Positions 56,402 to 64,000 of a DNA stretch of 64,000 nt are shown piece after piece (the stretch's first letter is position 1; each line of letters begins with the position of its first letter). The DNA is from Penicillus capitatus. Taxonomy: Eukaryota > Chlorophyta. A program made the position numbers and the translations under genes. The stretch lies in contig OZ287697.1 in assembly GCA_965649825.1 (NCBI GenBank), positions 558,001-622,000 on the forward strand, written 5' to 3'. The notes beneath the pieces are model-generated. The model saw only the letters and a program-made list of their open reading frames with translations, was not told where the DNA came from and did no database searches.

Positions 56402-59400
56402 TCACAGGGATTCTGATCGGAACTCAGAGATTTCAATCTCGGCCTGACAACTCGATCCTCCCACGTCGATGCAATTTATACTGGTTTGGCCGGAAGACGC
56501 ACATTTGATCTTCAAGTATGTCACAATGATGCGATACCATTCCCATTCTTCGCAATCCACCTGCAGTGCCGACTCCACTTCCAATCTTATCTGCTCAAAT
56601 TTAAACCATACCAACGCGAAGAGAAGAACAGCAAGGAACACAACATTGCCACACAGCAGAAACACGGTAAGGATCATTTGGATCACATCGTTAATGAATC
56701 TCTCCTCGTTGAGAATGAGCCCACATAGGAAAGTAAAAAAGCTCACGGACAGAGACACGTTTTCGAGGAAATTCAATCTCTTCAGTTTATGGTCGAATGG
56801 ATTGAAATGCGTTTGCAGAAATTGGGCGATGGCGATAACCGCCAGTGCCAAGAGTCCTTGAAGGTTGCCGCCGAGTCTGTAAGCAAAAACAATGATAATG
56901 GAGAGAGCAGCTTTTCTGAGGAGTATCAAACAATCCCAGTAGACATACTTCTCGTCAAAGACCATAAACACAAATCCCATCGTTTCTCGAGTCCACTTCC
57001 ACTGCAGTCTGTTCTGCTTGCGAGCGAATGCCAGACACACAGCCAGTGCCACTGGGAAAGCGATGGTAAAGGCCATCAATGGAACGGAGACGACCAGGAT
57101 ATAAGTGAGATGCATGCCGGTGTAGCACTTCACAGATGTGTCTTCCATCCAGTATCGATGCGTTGCTTCAACATCGTCTAACTTGATGCCATCGTGGACC
57201 TTGGCACAGTTGAAGGCACCGACGGCTGTCGTTACCACGGTCAAGTAGGAGTGGTAGGCGACAACGATGTGTGCCAGAATGATTCTCCTCAGCAGTCTTC
57301 TCCAGTTCCTCTCCATCTTTGGCTCAGCCAGACATAGCGATGCAGACATGAGAAGAGCGACGAGCTCGGGAGATAAGGCAACGATGATCTGACGCAGAAC
57401 GGTGCGTGGAATGGCGTTCCCAGAAGGCAGCACACAGTCTAACAGAAAGGAGGACCCAATGAAGACAGCACCTCCGACGGAATCTGCAGAACGCATGCGA
57501 TTCAGAACACTCTTCTGCACTGGAGAGTCGACGCACCATAAACTTTGAACAGAGTGAAGGCGGGCACGCTCCATGACACATCGAAAGAAGAGGCGGCGGC
57601 AATAGTCTGAAGAAGATTAATGGTGATCTATGGACGAACGCCACTCATTGCTGTACAGATATGGAAAGTACTTGCCTTGAGTACACCCAGAAAATTGCGC
57701 TTTGCTTCAACGGCATCGCCGACCTTCAAACTGTTTGTCGTTCTGTTGTTTGAACGAGCAGGTTTTCTAGTGTCAATGGTCACGGTGTGATCTGAGTTCT
57801 TGCACTTTCTACGTGGGCCTAGCGTTCTTCTGTTTGTCCCATGGACACTCAGGCTTTTCATTCTGATCTCCATCCATCCCTTCTCGGCGTGCAGTGTCTC
57901 TTTGATCGGCAGGTAAGCTAAAATCAACTGAAATGCTAAAACGGCGATCAGTCCAAGCACAGCAAGCGGCAGTGATATACAGGATTCACATTCGAAGCTT
58001 CCCAACCGGCCGCTTGTCGTGGTACAGGATCCGCACAGTGGTCCTGTGTACTCGTTTGCACATTGACTAGCTCGGTACTCCGTGACACTGCTCTCACTAA
58101 AGTTACACGTCATTTCATCAAGACTTGGATCTTGTAGCATATTCCATCCCGTAAAATTGCAGGCTTCTTCGTAAGCACATCTGTCCATCTGATGTGAGCA
58201 TGGAAAGGAGTTCCAGTAACCTTTTCGCGGAACTGTAAAGTTTGTCCGGCAGTCTGCATGTTCAGGACATGCTTCACAATCTGTCTTGTTCAAATCAAAA
58301 GAATACTGATTCAGTTTGCACGGCTTGCAAAACTCTCCTTCCTGGACAGATTCCTCATTGATGGTACAATTGCGGACATTCACTCTGAGAGTAATGTCTT
58401 GTTTACGCTTGCATCCATCCACGTGAAGGTTAAGGTCATACGATCCCGGTTTGACATAACGCTTTCCAACGGTTATGTTGCCAGTTCCCGAGGAGATATC
58501 TTCCTGCACTCGATTCTCAAGAAAATGCATGGTGGAGTCCGTCTCTGGTATAGAAGACAGCTCAGCATACACAGGCTCGTCATAAACGTCTTCTGCGGAA
58601 TCGGGAAGTCTCTTCATAGACGATCGATTATATCTGGCCACAGAAAAATTGTTCCCGAAGGCATCGAACATCACGACATTCAACACTGGCAAATCCTGTC
58701 CACTCTTCCATTCCTTAAGCGTGGGGGTCGGATCGTCGAAGAAAAATGCGTGTAGACGATCAAGCTTGATGAAGAAGACACAGAACCCAGTGGATGGACT
58801 TGCCAGATTCTCTTCATAACCTCTTGAAATGGTGTTATTGAAGAACCTGCTGTTTTTGAAAGGATTGTAAGGAGGCCTCTCCATTGTCTGACAGTTGAAC
58901 TTGCTTCCTGCAATCTGTTTCGCCGACTCTCCATCTATCTGCAGGAGAGAAGGATCTTCAGTGAATATGCCAGCACCAGAAGACCAAGCCGTGTTGTTCC
59001 ATATACTGCTATTCCAAATTTCGACTCTCGAGCTCAGTTTGTTGCCTGTGGGGACACTGTCAGACTTTGACGAATTTCTGTTGACGTGGACAGTGTGCTT
59101 TCCCATGTCGACGATGTCCATAAGAGAGATGGCTCCTGTGACAAGACCCTTCGACAGAGCATGAGAGATTTGAGAGATTACCGCCAATCGATGCATTGTT
59201 CCGGACAAAAGCCGAGTTCATGATTTTCCACTGTCCTTCATTGACCACACGGCAGAAGGAAAGGCCTCCACCAAAGGTCGCTTCGTTGTCATGAAACAGA
59301 CAGTCTTCAATCGTCAGATTGCTCTCTGCGTAGATATGAATGGCTCCGCCTGATTTAGCTGCATGGTTTCCATTGAACGTACAACGACGGATCATCGCTG

Positions 59401-61577
59401 TGCAGTTTTCGATGCGTTCATCGTTCTCCTCACAATTGACATTCACGGCACCGCCTCTGACCGCCGCCGAGTTCTCGGAAAACTCCGAGTTTTGGATGGT
59501 GATGTTGGACATGGCCTCTATGGCTCCGCCGCCATATTGGCTCTTGTTCTTGGTGAAAGTGCAATTCTGAACGATTGCTGGTGTTTTCTCGGAGAGTATC
59601 CCTCCAGCTTCTCCATCGCATGCACAATTGTTCCGGAATGTGCAGTTCGTCACATCCAGCTGATGGGCATCGCGAATACAGACAGCAGCCCCACTCTTCC
59701 CTCTGTTGCTCTCGAAACTGCTGTTATTTAAATGGACATGGACGCTCTTTCCCGTCACAAGCACCGCTCCACTACTGTGCTCTCCTGTATTATTGGCGAA
59801 CTCGGAACTGTCTATAGCGAGTCGTACTGTTGGCTTCCTCGTAACACGGACATCTTTGGATCCGCAACGGGTCTCTGTGTTATGGTACTGTCCTTCCAAG
59901 AACACGGCGCTCCCACCATCGTTTTGATCATGATTGTTCGAGAATCTGCTTCCAAGGATATGAATGTCGCCACTGGTCCGGTGAAAAGACAGAGCTGCTC
60001 CTCCGAGTCCAGTATTGTTCTTGAAAGTGCAATTGCGCATCATAAACTCCTTGACATGGCTGTTGATCAATCCGATCGCACTTCGCACATGTACATCATC
60101 AGGCATTGACCAGGACGCAGTATTATTCGCGATGTGACAGGAGTCGAAGAAAATCGCTCGACGCTGTATCTTAGAAAAATAAACTGCGGTCCCGTACATC
60201 GCCTGGTTCTCCAAAAACACACAATCCTTGAATTCTATACGCTTTGTCATTTCTAGTCCCCCTGAAGTATTTTCCAAGTTCCCATAAAAATAGACAGCCG
60301 CGCCAGATCCACGACCTCTCATGACATTTTCGGTAAAACTGCAGGAGGTGAAGGACACGTTGCGAGGATACCGCATATCTACTGTTCCTCCAAAGTCACC
60401 AGCATCATTCTCAGAGAATTCAGAAAAAGCGATCTCTGCTGAAGAGCTTTCTGTGCCGATAGCTGCACCGTAGCAATCGCAAGAATTATTTAAGAAACTT
60501 GAATTCTTGACAGTCAAGGAAGATGATTGGACTTGTACAGTTCCCACATTAAGTCCATTGTTGTTTGCAAACACGGAATCGAGAATACGCATTTCCCCGC
60601 GTCTCAGCTTCAACACAACTGTCTTGAGGTTGTCCATCGCTGTTAGGTTTTTAACAGTCGACGACGAACCTTTAGGAAAATGAAAGAAAGCACCCTTCTC
60701 AGAACTTTCCCATTCCCATCTGTTTGCGATCACTCTAACATTTGTCAGCGAATTGTTCTTCGATAAAGATGATGGACTCGTATATACGTTGTCTTCAAAA
60801 TGGACGTTATGGAATTCGACCTCTGGATAGCAGGTCTTGTTACGGATAACCACCCCCACAGATCCTCCCCAATTCTCATTTCGTTTGAAGGACACATTGG
60901 ATAGACGCATTTTGTGTTCTGATGATGATTTACGACTGCAGTTACCGGTTTCGATAATGCCTGCAACGGCATTCTCGTCCGATGATAGACTGCAGTTCTT
61001 GATGATAACATTCTTCAGTATGAAACTGCCGTTCCTGCAGAATCGGCGCATTCTACTTGGTCGACAGAGGAGAGGAGACACCACTCACTTCACGAGAAAA
61101 AGACGGTCCCCTCTGGGACACCGAAATTGCGCTCTTTTGGCCGAGTGGCTGTGGTTAACATTCAGCGCCCCGTCGATCGTCACATGTCGACGAATGACGA
61201 GGCGTTTGGAAGGATGGATCTTTAGCGACGGCTTCAGAGAAATGGTGTCGCCATCCTTTGCACCATTGAGAATTTCCTGAATTTCCGTGCTATTGTCTTC
61301 CGTGACCAACAGCGTTATGCTGCCGTCTTCGCGGGGTACCCTTCCTACGTTACTGGACTCAGCGAAGGAACCTAAAACACCACGAACTCGAGTCAGGTTA
61401 TTACACACTCCGGTATCGCTGTGCAGGAAACACCGAGCTGCTGTGATTCAGTATTGCGCGAATTTCTTTCGCAATTATGCGCGTACTTTGAGTTGTCTCT
61501 TGGGCGACAACCCATTTCGCCGAGGAAATAATCAAACACAGTGCCACAGCACATAGATGCATCTTTCGTCTATCCAT
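56402..61577 (-). CDS. Large beta-helix membrane protein with cysteine-rich and multi-span C-terminus
   Basis: Six exons: 61577-61409, 61371-61089, 61054-59182, 59135-57672, 57606-57537 and 57483-56402. They total 4941 bases, 1646 residues, with all phases matching. A signal peptide (MHLCAVALCLIISSA core) opens the protein. Residues of about 150-800 form a long right-handed parallel beta-helix: dozens of repeats such as CTFKNNTGLGGAAL and GGAIHI, rich in N-glycosylation sites. A Cys-rich stretch in exon 4 has CKPC, CEACPEHADC and LCGSC like the TNFR/ephrin-receptor-like GCC repeats. A hydrophobic span (VLGLIAVLAFQLILAYL) and, in exon 6, five or more further spans follow. Similar proteins are seen in algae and protists, often as multigene families; ligands are unknown. 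It is likely a cell-surface sensor or adhesion protein. Confidence 0.88.
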
Positions 61578-62359
61578 CGAGTAGTAGTACAAATAAAGTA
61601 GAGAAGTTGGAGTGGAGATGGCGGCTGACGGCAAGCGTCCGTATATGAGTGCTCAGAGCGAGTATTTAACGTTCGTCCTGGTTACCTAGCGCAGCAGCTA
61701 CAAACGGACCACGTGCATAATGCCGAGAATGCACGCGGTCTTTCGTTTAATCCCGCGGTGACATGACCAGTATAACATAGCGTCGCTTCTTGAAAGCAAT
61801 CGAAATGGAAGCTTCCTTCCACAGGGAACAAGCTCGTGACACGGAAACGCTTTATATAATATCTGTATCGCTGCCTCTCCCTTGTTCATTCAAGTATCGC
61901 CTGCCCTCCGAACAACGGATGCTTTGAAGGAAGAAGTAGACAGCAGACTTCTCGCTGTGTTGACAAGAGTAAGCAAACAATAGCCAGGGAAATGAATTTC
62001 GAGCACAGCACGTTAAAGAGAACGGGTTGGTTACATGTGGGAAGAGAAGGTCATTCGTTCTGCGTAAGAAGCACCTGCCCCGTCGTCTATTTAAAAAGAT
62101 TGCATGGAGGGGCAGGCGTCCTTGCGCTAATCACCTTTACTCCATTTCGATAACGTATCGCACGCAGTATGAGAAGGAATGGTCGTGATATATGATGCCA
62201 GAAACACATGTGTGTCCAGGTCTTTGTCTCGCTACTGACCTGGCGTCTTTTGTCCTTTGTGACCGTTGCGGAGTGAGGTGACGTGACGTGCGACGCGCGA
62301 GGCCACAGGCCACATCATTCACCCTTCATGTGTCGTACGCCTTTCCGCTTGTTCTTCTC
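61578..62359. other. Divergent promoter region
   Basis: About 0.78 kb between the receptor and PRP16 start codons. TATA-like sequences occur at about 61657-61668 (minus sense, TTAAATA, some 85 bp before the receptor ATG) and at about 61851-61860 (TTATATAATA). Only short ORFs without family resemblance. Confidence 0.45.
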
Positions 62360-64000
62360 ATGGATACGAAGCGAGACGGCACCAACAGTTCAGGACTCAC
62401 TGAAGAGACCGGCGGACTGTTGGTTCGTTCAGATTCTACACATCACGATGGCCGTCCTTCACAGAAACCGTCTGTCCTGGGACTCGACCGATTGGCAGCT
62501 CAGAAGCGCGCCGAACAAACCACCGACTTGCATGGCAAGACCCCTTCTCACCCATCGTCCCTAATCGACACCGCACTCTCCTTGCAGTAAAGAGACCGCG
62601 TCTGCTCGAACATGAAGGGAAGGACGCGAATCTCCCAGACGCGTCCCAAACCAAGCACCGTCGGCATTTGAGAAGATACACATCCGAGACGCCTTCACAC
62701 CCAGGTCACACTTGACGGAAAGAGTGAGCAAATGTGACAAAATGGTGATATAGGGGGCGTGAATCGTGAAGTATTTGAAAGCCGGGCGGAGAAGAGACGC
62801 CAAAAAGGACGAGAGTTGTCGACGAGGGAGGAAGAGAGAAAGAATCGCCAGAAGAGACGAGATGGCAGAGGGACAGAGGCGGAATGGCAAATGACTCCTG
62901 TCCGAAAACCTCCGCCCGATTGGGCCGATGTAGCTGAGGCTCCCCGTCCAGCCATGCCAGGAACGGCCAAAAGTGGGAAGATCTTTGGGATCTGCATCTG
63001 ATGGCCATGTCTGTCTCAGCACGAAGCTCTATGAAATCGAGTCGCGTCAAATTCGAGGCACATTCGGAATCTCTTGCACGAACGAACTCACAACGGACGA
63101 CGGAGAAGCCAACGCCCAGGCGGACGGTGCCACCTTCGACATTAGCCACGCCTTCGACGGCGTTCCCTTCTGATAAGCATGTGTGATCTTGGCTGTTTCA
63201 CAGACATGGCAATGGTGTTTGGGGTCTAGGCATTTGAATTTGATGCACAGCTGCAACGGGAGCTCGAGGCCGATCAAATGCAGATGGAACGTGATTGGTA
63301 TGATCAGGAAGAGTTCGGAACGGGCCTCGATGAGAACAAAGACCCCTTCATAGGTCCGCGCATTCCGTGCTCATCAAACATCGAAGCAACGATCGACGAT
63401 GAGCAATGTTTAGGAGATTCTGCCTTTTTCGAGAAAAGAGAAAGTGAAATGCAACAGCGATTCTTCCGCAGAGACGGGACGCAGATGACACTTGCACAGA
63501 GCAAGAGACAGACTGAGATTCAGCGGGATCTCAATGCATGGGAAGAAAACCGCTTGCTCACTAGTGGCATTGTCTGCTACAAAGAGGTGCTTGCTTCTCT
63601 TCATTTCTCTGCACTGTTGGCACTGCTCTGTCCAATCAGGTCAATCTGGATTTCAATCAGGAAGACGATGAGCGCGTGATTTTGCTGGTTCATGAGACCA
63701 AGCCAGCATTCTTAACGGGAAAAAGGAAGCTCCTGTCTAAGCAGAAGGGTCCAGTGCTGCCTCTGAAGGATCCCACATCGGACATGGCTGTCATCGCTCG
63801 ACAGGGTTCTGTGTTGGTTCGAGAAATGCGCGATAAGAAAGAGAAGAACAAATTTCGACAGAGATTCTGGGAAGTGGCTGGATCGAAGATGGGCAAGATC
63901 ACAGGTTTGACAAAAACTGAAGTCAAAGAAGCGGAGAAAGCAAAACAGCAAGAGCTCGAAGACATGGGCCTAACAACAGAAAACGCAGATGACGATTTCC
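62360..64000 (+). CDS. PRP16: Pre-mRNA splicing DEAH helicase PRP16/DHX38, N-terminal part
   Basis: The gene runs off the right edge. The start at 62360 (MDTKRDG) is followed by SVLGLDRLAAQKR, a conserved early PRP16 motif. A basic, Arg/Glu-rich region and TPVRKPPPDWAD follow. The last exons give ERDWYDQEEFGT, RDLNAWEENRLLTSGIV, and after a further intron VILLVHETKPAFL, LKDPTSDMAVIARQGSVLVRE and FWEVAGSKMG. These are the segments just before the helicase core in DHX38. PRP16 remodels the spliceosome after the first catalytic step. The helicase motifs themselves lie beyond the window. The intron holding 62732-62738 ATGTGAC is clear; the junction near 62580 was not resolved. Confidence 0.9.

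Overview
This is a nuclear genomic window from a eukaryote, not a prokaryote. Nearly every gene is split by very short spliceosomal introns (mostly 37-60 nt, GT...AG), and exon reading frames join exactly across them. Several products are plastid-type: a carboxyarabinitol-phosphatase with two PGAM domains, a DUF1995 protein, an EGY-like S2P protease, a plastid-type FabG and a plastid-type pyruvate dehydrogenase E1-beta. Mitochondrial Rieske protein and aconitase sit beside them. Plant-style regulators (DCD-Kelch, B-box/GATA) occur with secreted or surface proteins common in algae and protists (VWA, Kunitz, beta-helix receptor, PLC-like). I infer a photosynthetic eukaryote with a compact, intron-rich genome, probably a unicellular alga. 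I cannot name the species.

Layout: 1-754 TCAIM-like gene leaving the left edge; 2664-6062 intronless secreted double-VWA protein; 8636-11139 ankyrin gene built from 13 consecutive 99-nt exons, one repeat each; 11866-12468 unknown; 12907-14741 CA1P-type phosphatase, head to head with a DUF1995 gene (14770-16003); 16159-17156 decayed LTR retroelement; 17865-19078 PGP synthase; 19133-20063 Rieske protein, head to head with the EGY protease (20120-22049). An 846-bp segment holding the 3' ends of EGY and fabG is present twice (21585-22430 and 29052-29897). The two copies flank 6.6 kb that carry a Kunitz/proline-serine-alanine repeat gene, an assembly gap (25535-25634) and a gene-poor stretch. After that come intact fabG, a kleisin (RAD21/REC8), plastid PDH E1-beta, PUS1, SAE1/AOS1, a B-box/B-box/GATA protein, a DCD-Kelch protein, a secreted PLC-like protein, FIP1, a Gfo/Idh/MocA oxidoreductase, ribosomal protein bL31, aconitase, a 1646-residue beta-helix membrane protein, and the start of PRP16/DHX38 at the right edge.

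Working together: PDH E1-beta and FabG serve plastid acetyl-CoA and fatty-acid synthesis. PGP synthase and the Rieske protein belong to mitochondrial membrane and respiratory function, and aconitase to the TCA cycle. FIP1, PRP16, PUS1, SAE1 and the kleisin are nuclear housekeeping genes. Spacing is tight: 28 and 56 bp between divergent start codons, and 7 bp between convergent stops. The standout structures are the one-exon-per-ankyrin-repeat array, the direct-repeat-flanked insertion, the B-box plus GATA fusion, and a recurrent intronic GATGTGAC-like motif that may be the branch point. Exon borders were assigned by eye from reading frame, splice dinucleotides and family resemblance. They should be read as models.
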